This document shows, in pieces, positions 44,737 to 54,642 of a DNA stretch of 64,000 nucleotides. Source of the DNA: Lycorma delicatula (taxonomy: Eukaryota; Arthropoda; Insecta; Hemiptera; Fulgoridae); the NCBI RefSeq assembly GCF_047948215.1, contig NC_134455.1, forward strand, positions 156,966,575 to 157,030,574, in the 5' to 3' direction. A model generated the notes under the pieces. That model worked only from the letters and a program-made list of their open reading frames with translations, ran no database searches and was not told the origin of the DNA. Within the stretch, counting starts at the first letter, position 1, and every line of letters starts with the position of its first letter. The position numbers and the translations under genes were made by a program.

Positions 44737-45956
44737 TACATACGTTTTTTCACTATTCCACTGAGCGGAGTGTACGTGACGATGCTATCATGTATAATGA
44801 GACAGTAGGCAGTCGTGTTGGCCGGTATATTGTTTTTAGTATCGAAATCGATACGTACATCTACTGTTCCTGTTTTAAGCGATTCGTTCTGACGGGAACA
44901 GTCGATAACTATTAACGGTACACTGGTCTTGAAATCCGCCAAACTGTAAGCGGGACATTCGTCCTGCGGTTTGTTATAATACCCGGACCGAAAGCTGGCG
45001 AACATTTCATACATCATATTCACATCTCCCTGTAGATTGTCGTACGGATAGTACTGCGAATTCAAATACAGACGAACGTTTACCAACTCGCACATATCGA
45101 AGTTCGTCAATGATTTTGTAGCTTTATCTTTTCTGTCGGTCTGTAAACCGAATATCACGTATCTCGGTCTCTCCGTTTGCGCACATGTTTTTACCGTCCA
45201 TGAATGTATGTTTGTTTGTGGTAGAGCCGGATATTCGTGGATCTGCCATGTACGAAAAGCAATAGCTAACGGTCTATCTCGTTCTACTACCTTCAACAAA
45301 TGCAATCGCATCGTATCGGCAACGTGAACATACGGAATTTTCCACGCTATCTTAGTCACTTTCAACTTGGAATCAGGCGCCTCTTTTGAAGACACTAATG
45401 CGTTCACGTCGTTGGAAGATCTAAGCAAAACCAATTCTTGTTTGACGTTCAATATTATGTGTCTGTAGTCTTCGGCGAAACCCATAAGCATACGCAGCGG
45501 TACGTAGAAGCAAAATCTTCCCGTGTTTTCTTCGAAATCGAACTTATCCGACGCTTTGAACTTCCACCCGAAATTTTCCAAAATATTTTCTTCGCTTTTA
45601 CGCAACGAAAGAATATTCTTTATCGTTGTCGTTATTCCTAGCTTTTGTACGCGACACATTTCCGTACCGTTTATCTCGTATCGTATCTCTTCGAAGAGAA
45701 ACGGTATCGCGTTGTTTGTTAACCACGATTCCGTTGCCTTTTTATCGCCTGCTTTAGTAGTTAACGCACCTTCGACCATCAAATAGCTTTTATGCGGTAA
45801 AGTGTACACATCTTGTTGGTGTATCGGAATCCGGATTTCATCGTTGTTGTTGTAAGTCGACGAAGCGTACGGTAGATGGGTATGATATTCGTACTGTGTG
45901 ATCGTGTTATCGAACGAAACACTTTCACCGACGTCCAACATATTCGCTCCTGCCAT
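44736..45956 (-). CDS. Major capsid protein, double jelly-roll, 406 aa
   Basis: ATG at 45,956. The N-terminus FDNTITQYEYHTHLPY with RIPIHQQDVYTLPHKSYLMVEG and the C-terminus YCLIIHDSIVTYTPLSGIV are signatures of arthropod Polinton double-jelly-roll capsid proteins, and the length is usual. Family role: hexon-like trimers forming an icosahedral shell. The frame is uninterrupted. Upstream there is a weak TATA (TTAATATACAA near 46,088) and a TCAGT initiator-like site at 46,039-46,043. Located with the minor capsid gene immediately upstream. Confidence 0.88.
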   Translation of the reverse strand: MAGANMLDVGESVSFDNTITQYEYHTHLPYASSTYNNNDEIRIPIHQQDVYTLPHKSYLMVEGALTTKAGDKKATESWLTNNAIPFLFEEIRYEINGTEMCRVQKLGITTTIKNILSLRKSEENILENFGWKFKASDKFDFEENTGRFCFYVPLRMLMGFAEDYRHIILNVKQELVLLRSSNDVNALVSSKEAPDSKLKVTKIAWKIPYVHVADTMRLHLLKVVERDRPLAIAFRTWQIHEYPALPQTNIHSWTVKTCAQTERPRYVIFGLQTDRKDKATKSLTNFDMCELVNVRLYLNSQYYPYDNLQGDVNMMYEMFASFRSGYYNKPQDECPAYSLADFKTSVPLIVIDCSRQNESLKTGTVDVRIDFDTKNNIPANTTAYCLIIHDSIVTYTPLSGIVKKRM

Positions 45957-46114
45957 TACTGTTCACCAAAACTGTAAAACCAAGTTTACGAAGAAACAAC
46001 ACGTTACGCGATGTTAACGCTTTGGTGTTTGCACGTCGACTGATCGGTTTGCGTGTCGTTTCGCTACTAGTACCAACGCTGTTGTATATTAACCCCATCT
46101 ATTGGCTTTCTTTT

Positions 46115-46813
46115 TTACTTCGTTTTCCTTTGTAAATGCAATCTCACCGTAACGGTTTCACCGCGAAAATTAATCGGTTTTCCGTCTTGATCGGTAAACT
46201 TTATAGCGATATCGTCTAAGCTCTTCGTATTCACCGGTAGATAGATTATATTCTTCGGCGATTCGATTATTTTGAAACCTGGCGGTACGCTTAGCGTGAA
46301 TTCGTGCAACACGTGTCCCTCTGATCCGTTTGTGTAGGAGCCTCGTATAAGGTTGCATTCGACCCGTACGGTGTTCACGTTGTTAATGGCAACTGGCTTC
46401 GATGACTCGTGCCATATATTCGCCGTCAGATTAGTTTTCTCGAACCCCAACAACGGTGCTAAACTATCCGTTGATGTCAAATCGATGGCAGCGCTGCATT
46501 TAAGTTCGCATTTTAATGTGTTGTTATTCGGACGCATAAGTAAATCTATTTTGCTTTTGTCTTTGAGTTCATCGCTCAAGCGTTTGGCGATATCATCCAC
46601 TTCGTACGATCCGGTCGCTAGTGTCAGCTTAATCGGTTTTTGAGGTTTCTTTGGTACAACAGTAAATGTGTTGTTGATTCCCTCTTCGACATTTGGAATC
46701 GAGTTGTATGTGGTTAAGTTTATCAACGCCAATTCCCAATCGCCATCAGACAAATCCAATGGCGGAAAGAATGTAGCGTGTAAGAACGACGTAGTTCCAC
46801 TTATGCAAAACAT
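46115..46813 (-). CDS. Minor capsid (penton-like, single jelly-roll) protein, 232 aa
   Basis: ATG at 46,813. DWELALINLTTYNSIPNV near the N-terminus, GSYEVDDIAKRL in the middle, LLGFEKT, and an NVNTVRVECNLIRGSY block then VRLHLQRK at the end are characteristic of Polinton penton-type proteins. Length fits. It would occupy the five-fold vertices. TATA box GAGTATAAACA about 66 nt above. Confidence 0.85.
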   Translation of the reverse strand: MFCISGTTSFLHATFFPPLDLSDGDWELALINLTTYNSIPNVEEGINNTFTVVPKKPQKPIKLTLATGSYEVDDIAKRLSDELKDKSKIDLLMRPNNNTLKCELKCSAAIDLTSTDSLAPLLGFEKTNLTANIWHESSKPVAINNVNTVRVECNLIRGSYTNGSEGHVLHEFTLSVPPGFKIIESPKNIIYLPVNTKSLDDIAIKFTDQDGKPINFRGETVTVRLHLQRKTK

Positions 46814-46878
46814 GTTTACCTGTAGGCTGACGAATCACGACTGAGAAATTCAAGACATAAATGACCGCAGATAACCGT

Positions 46879-46885
46879 GTTTATA
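46879..46885 (-). promoter_or_regulatory. TATA box of the minor capsid gene
   Basis: GAGTATAAACACGG on the - strand, followed at about +25 by GGTCATTT, initiator-like. Confidence 0.6.
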
Positions 46886-46897
46886 CTCTGTCTGGCG

Positions 46898-47617
46898 TTA
46901 TAATTGAAATTTATAATCTGATGAAAGATGCGTACGAGGAAACAGTCTTTTGATAATATTCTTGTACTTTAACGATCGACTGGAAATTATGCGACCGGTA
47001 TTTTGACTTTTATGCGCCTCAGCAGTTTCTAATATTTTCTTATAGTTATTTAAATCTTTGGTTGTATAATCTACAGGCTCATTCAAAAAAATCAATTGAT
47101 ATAAACCTTTGGAACCGCTATACGTCTTGTTGTCGATAACTATTTTATTTCCTTTGAACTGGAGTGGTTTTGTTCCGATCATCCATTGATCGTCAATGTT
47201 TTTAACTCCGTAGACGTTGTCTATTTTTTTACCTTTATCCGTTACGGTAAGATCCAAGAAATGTTTTGCACGAAACCCCATCGGTGTCAACGGGTCTACA
47301 GGTTTCACGAACTGTTTTTCCGACGTCGGTGTTTTAAAGAGTCTTCTCATAACCGTTGGTGTCTCTTCCACCTCCTCCTTTGCATTCTCTTCTTGTTCTT
47401 TTTTAACATCGTACTTTTGTTTAAACGATTGATTAAGTTCTCGGAGCGGTTCGACAATAGGCTTAAATTGCTTTTCAATATCTTGTTCCGATTCTGTTAT
47501 TCCTTGCGTAATAGCGCGATGTTTTCGTTTAATCGAATCTCGTATTCTATCGATTTCCATTACCAACTTCGCAGACGACGACGAGGATGGCATATCGACC
47601 TCGTTCTTGTTCGACAT
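46898..47617 (-). CDS. DUF8207-like Polinton structural-region protein, 239 aa
   Basis: ATG at 47,617. The N-terminal ~90 residues are a charged coiled-coil-like stretch (KQKYDVKKEQEENAKEEVEE). The C-terminal domain, residues ~115-210, reads KIDNVYGVKNIDDQWMIGTK, IVIDNKTYSGSKGLYQLIF, DYTTKDLNNYKKILETA: the pattern I associate with DUF8207, common in arthropod Polinton-type elements. Function not established. Position among capsid genes suggests a virion or assembly role. 35 nt after the upstream GT14-like gene. Confidence 0.78.
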   Translation of the reverse strand: MSNKNEVDMPSSSSSAKLVMEIDRIRDSIKRKHRAITQGITESEQDIEKQFKPIVEPLRELNQSFKQKYDVKKEQEENAKEEVEETPTVMRRLFKTPTSEKQFVKPVDPLTPMGFRAKHFLDLTVTDKGKKIDNVYGVKNIDDQWMIGTKPLQFKGNKIVIDNKTYSGSKGLYQLIFLNEPVDYTTKDLNNYKKILETAEAHKSQNTGRIISSRSLKYKNIIKRLFPRTHLSSDYKFQL

Positions 47618-47652
47618 CGTGGTTACGAATGATTGGAAAACAGTCGATCACA

Positions 47653-48858
47653 TCACCATCCTAGTTCCACCGATCTAAAGAACACTGCATGTTTTTTGGT
47701 TCTGCGTAGAAAACGTATAACATCGATTAACGAAACATTCATTCTTGTCAGACGACGATTGGTATTGCACAATTCGCGGTAATATTGTGTCACACCCTGA
47801 TCGATAGACGGTATCATGAGTTTCGTGCTTGTGTCTTTAAAGACAGCAGCCCTTTTTACATTTCCAACCCACAGCGGAATATCCACAACCGTTGAGTGAT
47901 CGCGTTGTGGTACCTTTGTCAAGTACCGTGTGGAAAGTCGTCTGATCGGATGACGGTCATCTTCCGAATGTAAATGCAACAGATAGCTATTCAACAACCA
48001 AAATTCGTCCGGTTTCGCTCCTGCATATTCGCACCATTTTCGCAGCAGATCTTCGTTTTGGATTTCAAACAGTTCGCGTCGTTCGTTGTACCTCAATCCG
48101 AACGAATCGGCGTATAATCGCAACGTAGGTAGCGCTTCGTTTAGAAATTCGCCAGAAAAGAGCGCCTGCGCCCTGTTGTTCACGATGTCGAACGGTAATC
48201 CTCCTCGTCTTATCGGTAATGTTTCCGGTACGTCGTCGGTAAATTGTACTCCGTAAGCCGTATCCACAAAACATTTTCTACCGTATGATAACGCTAAGCG
48301 GTACAACGTTTTTGGCGACCTGATCGGAATAGTTCGTTCCGTGATCACTATACAGCATCTCGCTCCTTCTAGACGACTTCCGTATTCCAACATGTGCATG
48401 TAAACGTTTGTGTAGTCCATAGATGCATGTCGGTTTCGAAGTTCCAATAAAGGCTTTTTGTACACGAGCGGAGAGGGTCTAAATCTTGAAATAAAGTTCC
48501 ATCCGTGTCGAATTGTGGTGTTGAACATGTTTTTATCGTATATCACCAGTTCAATTGGCATCTCGTATTTGTCACATTCTTCTAAAAATTTTAACCATAT
48601 ACGCTTATTGAAAATCGTACCTTCGCTAGTAATCATCAACAGAACGACCAACGGATAGTCACGATTCATTCTTTTTACATGTCGCCAACATCGTCGGTCT
48701 TTATTTTCACAGTAGTTCACTTTACGACAGACGTAGTTACCGCAAAACTTGTGCCGGTCGCTAAAATATTTGGAACACAAGTTGTTTTGCGGTTTTTGCC
48801 TAAAACGTATCGCGTTAGCGTACGGTGTTCCGTCCTCGTAGGTGTGTATGCTTGCCAT
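47653..48858 (-). CDS. Putative Core-2/I-branching (GT14)-like glycosyltransferase, 401 aa
   Basis: ATG at 48,858. Order of motifs: YPLVVLLMITSEGTIFNKRI (first strand after a Cys-rich N-terminus), then the central GARCCIVITERTIPIRSP followed by LALSYGRKCFVDTAYGV, which parallels the SE-S-CIPL...SFVD core of GT14 enzymes, and DEFWLLNSYLLH, like the PDEHFF-TLL block. Such enzymes transfer sugars from UDP-donors, and GT14-like genes occur in some large insect DNA viruses. The N-terminus has seven cysteines in residues 28-58 and no clear signal anchor. It stands where many Polintons carry a protease, yet I see no His-Asp/Glu-Cys adenain pattern. Identification by eye, tentative. Confidence 0.5.
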   Translation of the reverse strand: MASIHTYEDGTPYANAIRFRQKPQNNLCSKYFSDRHKFCGNYVCRKVNYCENKDRRCWRHVKRMNRDYPLVVLLMITSEGTIFNKRIWLKFLEECDKYEMPIELVIYDKNMFNTTIRHGWNFISRFRPSPLVYKKPLLELRNRHASMDYTNVYMHMLEYGSRLEGARCCIVITERTIPIRSPKTLYRLALSYGRKCFVDTAYGVQFTDDVPETLPIRRGGLPFDIVNNRAQALFSGEFLNEALPTLRLYADSFGLRYNERRELFEIQNEDLLRKWCEYAGAKPDEFWLLNSYLLHLHSEDDRHPIRRLSTRYLTKVPQRDHSTVVDIPLWVGNVKRAAVFKDTSTKLMIPSIDQGVTQYYRELCNTNRRLTRMNVSLIDVIRFLRRTKKHAVFFRSVELGW

Positions 48859-48870
48859 TGTTACCGACTA

Positions 48871-49578
48871 TCAACTGATCTCTTTTACAAAAACATCAAA
48901 GCCTACTCTATATCGTCCACCGTCGATATCGCTCTCCTTATCCACAACCAAAAATCCATGAGGTTTTCTCCATGCAACACCACACAGACTTTTAAACAAA
49001 TCGAATTTCATATCGGTATTTACATGATCTTGATATATGTGACGTAAGTTGAGATCGTCTTGTTTGAATATAAGAAGGAGATTTGCGTTGTCCCGTACAA
49101 GGTGCTTCCCGACACTGGAATAAGTCTGAGTCAAATAAAAGCTATCTATGTTGTTGTGTCGCCCCATCGCAAAGTACTTGCGAATATTATGTTGCTTTTC
49201 GCAAGCTACATCGTCGAAAATCATTATTGAGTTCGGTTCCGCTTCGTCGGGTGCCATCACATGATCGTTTTCTGAGTATGCAAAAAAGCCGATCTCCGGG
49301 ACACCAGTCATGACTTGTTCTAGAAACTTATATTTCGGTTGGTACAGCGATTTAGAAAACACGTAAATATTTCTGAATCGTAAACCGTCCGGTGAGAACA
49401 GCAAGTTGAATAGGACATTTGTTTTTCCGCAATTAGACGGTCCACAGATAATACATCTGATTGTATTCGGTAGAAGAGGTCCATGATGAGTCCTTTTTCC
49501 TTCTCCACACCCGGATCCTGTATATTCGTCGAAGTTTTCTAGCGTAATATTACCGACCTGTTGTCGTTCCAACTTCAT
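48871..49578 (-). CDS. DNA-packaging ATPase (FtsK/HerA, A32-like), 235 aa
   Basis: Start chosen at ATG 49,578 (MKLERQQVGN); the frame extends up to 49,599 only through a GTG. Walker A GPSNCGKT at residues 46-53, Walker B IMIFDDV at 117-124, followed by YFAMGRHNNIDSFYLTQTY, typical of viral genome-packaging ATPases. It would pump DNA into preformed capsids. The integrase stop is 20 nt upstream and the next ATG 12 nt downstream. An initiator-like TCAGT lies 8 nt above the ATG. Confidence 0.92.
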   Translation of the reverse strand: MKLERQQVGNITLENFDEYTGSGCGEGKRTHHGPLLPNTIRCIICGPSNCGKTNVLFNLLFSPDGLRFRNIYVFSKSLYQPKYKFLEQVMTGVPEIGFFAYSENDHVMAPDEAEPNSIMIFDDVACEKQHNIRKYFAMGRHNNIDSFYLTQTYSSVGKHLVRDNANLLLIFKQDDLNLRHIYQDHVNTDMKFDLFKSLCGVAWRKPHGFLVVDKESDIDGGRYRVGFDVFVKEIS

Positions 49579-49598
49579 GTTTATGACTGATCGATTCA

Positions 49599-50525
49599 CT
49601 ACACCAAATCCGCCTTATGTATCCAACTGTTGTGTTTTCCATCGAACCCTTGCCACTTTACAAATAGCCTATCGCTTTTTCTTCGTAAGACTTTCTCGAC
49701 TAAATACACATTATTTGTAACGTTAGTTTTAGTGAGCTCTTCAGCGTAAAATTTACCGCTCACCACCTCACCGTGAACATCGATCAACGTGTAAGTACAC
49801 GGACGCGTATTATCATGTACCTTATGTACGATAAATATTTCATTCGTCCAATTCGGTAGATATCCTTTGGCGAATGTCTTTTTAAATTTGCTTATACGCA
49901 CTCGATCGCCGACATTGTATTTCGGTAAAGTAGGTTTTCGATAGAGTACCGTATTTAACCGCTGTAAAACAGCGGCTTGGTTTCGCTTATTTACATCTTT
50001 CGGTTTCATTCCGATAGTGCGGTGACTGGTGTTGTTGTATTTTGCGATCAATTTCGGTAGTAATTCTAACCACCTGTAGGTTCCTTGTTCGGTAAATTTT
50101 CTCCACATCATCGTTTTCAGTGTTCGATTAAACCGTTCGACTATCGACGCTTTTTTATCCGAATGTGTGGAATAGTGATTTATATTGTACGACTGTAATA
50201 GTCGTTTAACCGACGGATTGTAAAACTCTTTACCCAAATCGGTTTGAAAATGTCGCATCTTGTGTTTATCCAATATGGGTTTGAGGGCTTTAGCGATCTC
50301 CGTACCGGTTTTGGTTTTAATCGGTACGGCAAATGCTAGTTTAGAAAAACAATTTATCATCGTCAGTATGTAACGATAACCTTTGTTCGATTTAGCATAC
50401 GGTATCATCTCAACAAGGTCAGCTTGATATAGGTCTGAAATACCTTTAAGTTCAACGCGTCTTGTGGGGTAGTTTCGACACGCCTGTCGATGGAGCTCTT
50501 TAGCTATTGACGCCTTGACGTTCAT
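49599..50525 (-). CDS. Polinton integrase (rve family) with C-terminal chromodomain, 308 aa
   Basis: ATG at 50,525. Retroviral-type core with DDE residues D36 (YQADLVEM), D96 (HFQTDLGKEF) and E130 (KKASIVERFNRT). A basic SH3-like region (KYNVGDRVRISKFKKTF) follows and a chromodomain-like segment at ~273-308 (YLVEKVLRRKSDRLFVKWQG) closes it. Chromodomains can direct insertion to marked chromatin. Many Polinton integrases have an extra N-terminal zinc-binding region; this frame begins just before the core, and the DNA upstream has no ATG-led extension. Open throughout, consistent with the GTTATG duplications. Confidence 0.92.
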   Translation of the reverse strand: MNVKASIAKELHRQACRNYPTRRVELKGISDLYQADLVEMIPYAKSNKGYRYILTMINCFSKLAFAVPIKTKTGTEIAKALKPILDKHKMRHFQTDLGKEFYNPSVKRLLQSYNINHYSTHSDKKASIVERFNRTLKTMMWRKFTEQGTYRWLELLPKLIAKYNNTSHRTIGMKPKDVNKRNQAAVLQRLNTVLYRKPTLPKYNVGDRVRISKFKKTFAKGYLPNWTNEIFIVHKVHDNTRPCTYTLIDVHGEVVSGKFYAEELTKTNVTNNVYLVEKVLRRKSDRLFVKWQGFDGKHNSWIHKADLV

Positions 50526-50557
50526 TGTTGTACTGACCGTATTTCGTGTGTGTTTGT

Positions 50558-50565
50558 TTTTATAT
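50558..50565 (-). promoter_or_regulatory. TATA box and initiator of the integrase gene
   Basis: AATATAAAAAC on the - strand with TCAGT about 30 nt downstream (50,532-50,536), spacing as expected for an arthropod TATA-Inr promoter. Confidence 0.6.
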
Positions 50566-50780
50566 TATTAGATATATACTTTATTTCATATTTTTTTACA
50601 TTAAATTTTTTTGAAAAAAGTGATTTATGTAATAATTTTAAAAAGTCATTTATATTATTAGAAATATACTTTATTTCATATTTTTTACATATAATTTTTT
50701 TTTCACTTACAATAATTTATTACATAATGGTTTTATTTTAAATAAAAGAAAGGCAATATATATCCTCATGATAAAAAAAA

Positions 50781-53700
50781 TTAACAATAGTCATGATCGT
50801 GGGCTATTAGGGTTTCGTTTACGGTTCTTGGTCTACAATAGTCATGACCGTGGGCTATGAGCACTTCGTTTACGGTTCTTGGTCTTTTTTGCGGAGTGTT
50901 GTCGTTATTGTTGGGTGAAAGTTTACGTTTCTTTTTGTTTATACTGTAATGTCCGTATGGAACTGTGTTGATTTTATTTTCTAATATGTAACGTTTATCG
51001 TCGTAAGGTGAAAGCGATTTCTTTGACTTGTTAATGGAAAATATATTGTGCAAAGTGCTTATGATTCCGTACGCGCTTGTATACGTAACGGAATCATTAA
51101 AAAGACTTTTTTTGTACAGATCGTGTCTAAGATCCTTTGCAATGGATACTCTAGGAATACCCTTTGCTACATTCTTCTCTTTCTTGTCGAATTCGAGAAT
51201 GCTATACATCTTAGCACGAAGTCCGACAAATTCACGAATAGCTTTTCCATTCATTTCGTCTTTGAATTTACCAAGTTTTTTCTTATTGGTATTACTAAAA
51301 CATGCGTGATCGCGAGGGTAATCTGAAGTATCGAACCGATCGATATCGTGAAGAATATCGTTGTAAACGTTATCGGTCACGATATGATACATCAGACTGT
51401 CCGTATCGGTCATTAGAAGATTTATATTATGACCGTACTTTTCCACCATGTAGTCATAGTGGAATTCGTACATGATCATTTTGCTAATGTCCAATACGGT
51501 AAATCCGATGTAGATCGGACGATTAAGGAATATCTCCGTTTTCTTTAGACTTACCCCAACGACATCCTTGTTATAGATGTACCAAGCCTTAACTCTCGGT
51601 TTTGCAATCACCTTATCCAATTTACGTTCGTTAGTGACCAGTTGGAAGTCTATTCTGTTTCGTACGTTTTCTAAGGACTTACCGTACACCGCGTTGTTCA
51701 TCAACTTAAAAAAGTCGTTTTCAAAACTGTTTCGTGCTTGTGCACGCTTTTCAGTATTGAAGTCGATGTACGGTTTCAACCAAGGCGACTGGGAGAATTC
51801 CAGAACTCTGTGAATGTTTTTCACTTTCAGTCCTAGTCGAGTGTACAACTTTAGGTTTCTGTAATGTAAAACGTATTTTTGTTTGTCGTACAATGTAGTC
51901 ATTAATTTTTTTACGGGACATCTCTTTATGTCCTTCAAATAGGGGGACAGCATATCATCGGTTGGTACTAATCGTTCTGGTGCAAGAGGGTAATCCTTGT
52001 GACGATCGTGCAATTCTTGTGGATACTCAAGATCCACTTCTAAGATGTAGCCCTTTTCACCACGATCGCAAACGCTGTTAATATCGAGATTGTCAATCTC
52101 TTCAGTACTCAACCACCTAAAATTAGCGTGTGGCAAGGGCTCAACCATGGCTGTCCCGTAAAGGTTGTTGCAATCGTAATATTGAACCCAGGATGTGGGT
52201 TCGGATGGGTCATACTGATCTGGAATGTTGGGATTGTTCGCCTTGGCGTACCTGTTTGAAATCATGGCTACACCACCTCGTGTTCCTTTTTCGACAAACA
52301 GATGCATATCTATGTCGGTCAACAGTTCCAATTTTTGTCGGGTAAATTTTAACATGGCATTCCACGTGAAATGGGGGGTGGAGTAAAAGTGACAGGGGTC
52401 CAAACCGTAATATTGCATAGACGTACTTCGGAAATTTTCAAAGACGTCTGCCAACAATAATACGTCGCTAAGAAGATAAAGATCGTGGTAATCGCCTAAC
52501 GTATTGCAGTCAAACGATTCCCACACGTTTTGAGCGTGGACGTAATCATCGTCCGTTATGTTCTCTCTTCTTAGCGTACTGTAGAATGCCGTCTGTGGTG
52601 GAAGTTGGGTTTCGAAAAACTTGTTTATATGGGTCATGTACTCGTACGGGTAAACGCCTTTACGGATTAAACAATCTCTTTTCTCGGGTAGCGGGTAACA
52701 GTTTGTGAGACGTTTAAATACGGTGTCTTTGTCCTGACAATCTTTTACAAGATTTTCCACAAGTTTTTCGAGCGATGACGAAAGAAATTGTAAAGAGTCC
52801 AAGAACCTCAACGGACCGACAGACAGTGACTGTAATCGCTCGGATGTGTTGGCGATACAGTTTATTTTTACATCGTCCTTATATTTTCCCAGAGCTTGAA
52901 CTATATGATGACTATCGTAACCGCGGAGGTTATGAAAAAATACTGGAATATGCTCGGTGCGCTTACAATTTAAATTGCACTCGTTATGACATGCACCGAG
53001 AAACCGTCCTGTGGTATGCGAGTGATGACGTACACGATCGTCGTTCAACTCACAATGACAAAGAAAACACTCGGTAGCCCTTTGAAATGTTTCAGTGTCT
53101 TCGGGAGTCATCACCATCGGTTTTTCGGTGATCATAATTTTGTGCAATCTATCGGCGTGACCGAGCAATTCATCCAGCATCTTTTCAACGATATTTTCAG
53201 CATCGGTTCTCGCTCGGTAGGCTACAGGACCTTCACAAATCTCCCCTTCCTCGTCGACGATTACATAGGCGTAACCGGACGGAAGATGATGGGCTACCTT
53301 ATCGGTAAAACTAGTGTTGGGTTTAGGGGTGGCAGTGTCCATCGGATGTACAAATGATTCAAAGTCTGCATACACTGTATACGGAACGCGTAGTGTGGAC
53401 GAGTAGTCCCTGAACTTCATCACGCATTCCTTTTCTTTAGCGGGATCGGGTACTCTTATCCTTTGTGCACCGTGTCGCTTACACTCGATCAAATGTTGGT
53501 TTAGGTTTTGTGTAGCGACATGTGGGTCTGATGAACTGAAACGGTGCAAACAGTAAGGGCAATATTGGCTGCTACCACCATGTTTTGTAAGACCTGAAAG
53601 GAGACGAGATAGCCCATTTTTACCTGGTTTGGTATTTATAAGGCAGTAGTGAAATTTATCTCTCGTCTCCCCTGCAAGCAGCAATAGGTGTATGCAGTGG

Positions 53701-54567
53701 GTACGATCGCGGTTTTCGGTAACACGCACCGGGTACACGCGATCGTTATCTTCCTCATAGCCGTAAACATTGATGCTTATTGTGGGGTTCAACACCTCGA
53801 AGCGATCAATGTCTTTTACCTTTACTGGTTATGATATCCCGTTCATGTTAATTTCATGTTCAAAGCGTGCATACCAACTCTGACGATAGTTACGACCTGG
53901 TTGGTCATGCAGGTATGCTAGTACGGACCATAGGAAACATTTTTCATCATGCGGATTGTTTACATTAACTATTGCCTCTCTTTTTACAAGTTTTTTTGGT
54001 GTTTTTATAAATGTGCTAGAGGCGCCATATAACGGACGGTAACGGATAATATTTAAATCAATATAAATTATTTTATTCATTACTCATCCGCTGCCGTTGT
54101 TGATGAATTTGGTTAGTGTCTCTATAATTTTCTCCACTGATTCTATCCATGATTCTTCAACAACGTTGGTGTTATCGTCCAAATTTATCACCGTTCTAGT
54201 TTTTCCATGCAAGTACAAATTGATGAATGTTGTTTCTACTCCGTCTTCCAGATGTGTCCGCTTCATCAATTCAACATTTGCTGCAACGTACCTGTAGAAA
54301 CAGAATAATTTTAGTACATATTGACTACTTTAAAAAAAACAGTATTTACAAAAAAAATTAACGTTTTTTTTTAATTACCATTTTATGTTGCCATCAAAGC
54401 GTCTGCCTTCTTCCTTCAAACAGTTCAGGATGTTCTTCTGATACCGTAGAAGAGTTGAAAGGAGATACATCTCCTCAGAGTCAGACAGGTCCCATCGAAG
54501 ACGGATGACGTTGTTATTTATTGCATGGATAACTACCGGTGATACCATTTCAATTTTTTTGTAATAT
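50781..54567 (-). pseudogene. polB: Protein-primed DNA polymerase B, split gene with two in-frame stops
   Basis: The main frame, 53,795-50,781 (1,004 residues), has ExoI D144/E146 (VYADFESF), an endonuclease-VII-like Cys/His block (~243-277), ExoII NLRGYDS (289-295), ExoIII DLYLLSD (438-444), Pol A DCNNLYG (541), Pol B LMNNAVYG (698-705), Pol C DTDS (797-800) and KLGKFKDE. Conserved N-terminal sequence continues in the same frame upstream, but is interrupted by TAA at 53,829-53,831 and TGA at 54,084-54,086, the latter after NNGSG, where relatives usually have Trp. An 87-nt intron (54,378-54,292; GTAATT...TACAG) joins a further exon, 54,567-54,379, with acceptor TTGTTTCAG at 54,570-54,568. The first exon is not identified. 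Probably inactive, unless assembly errors. Confidence 0.85.
50784..50885 (-). repeat. 51-bp tandem duplication at the polB 3' end
   Basis: Adds a second RPRTVNE-LIAH-HDYC unit to the C-terminus of the polymerase. The two units differ at a few bases. Confidence 0.8.
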
Positions 54568-54642
54568 CTGAAACAAATTAAAATAACATATATCGTAACA
54601 TTGTTTTTTTTGTGTGTTTCAGTGAATAACAGAAGAAGAAGA

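Noticed and set aside
53829..54086. Introns removing the two polB stops
   Set aside because: Conserved polymerase sequence runs continuously up to and beyond both stop codons in one frame, so splicing them out would remove conserved residues.
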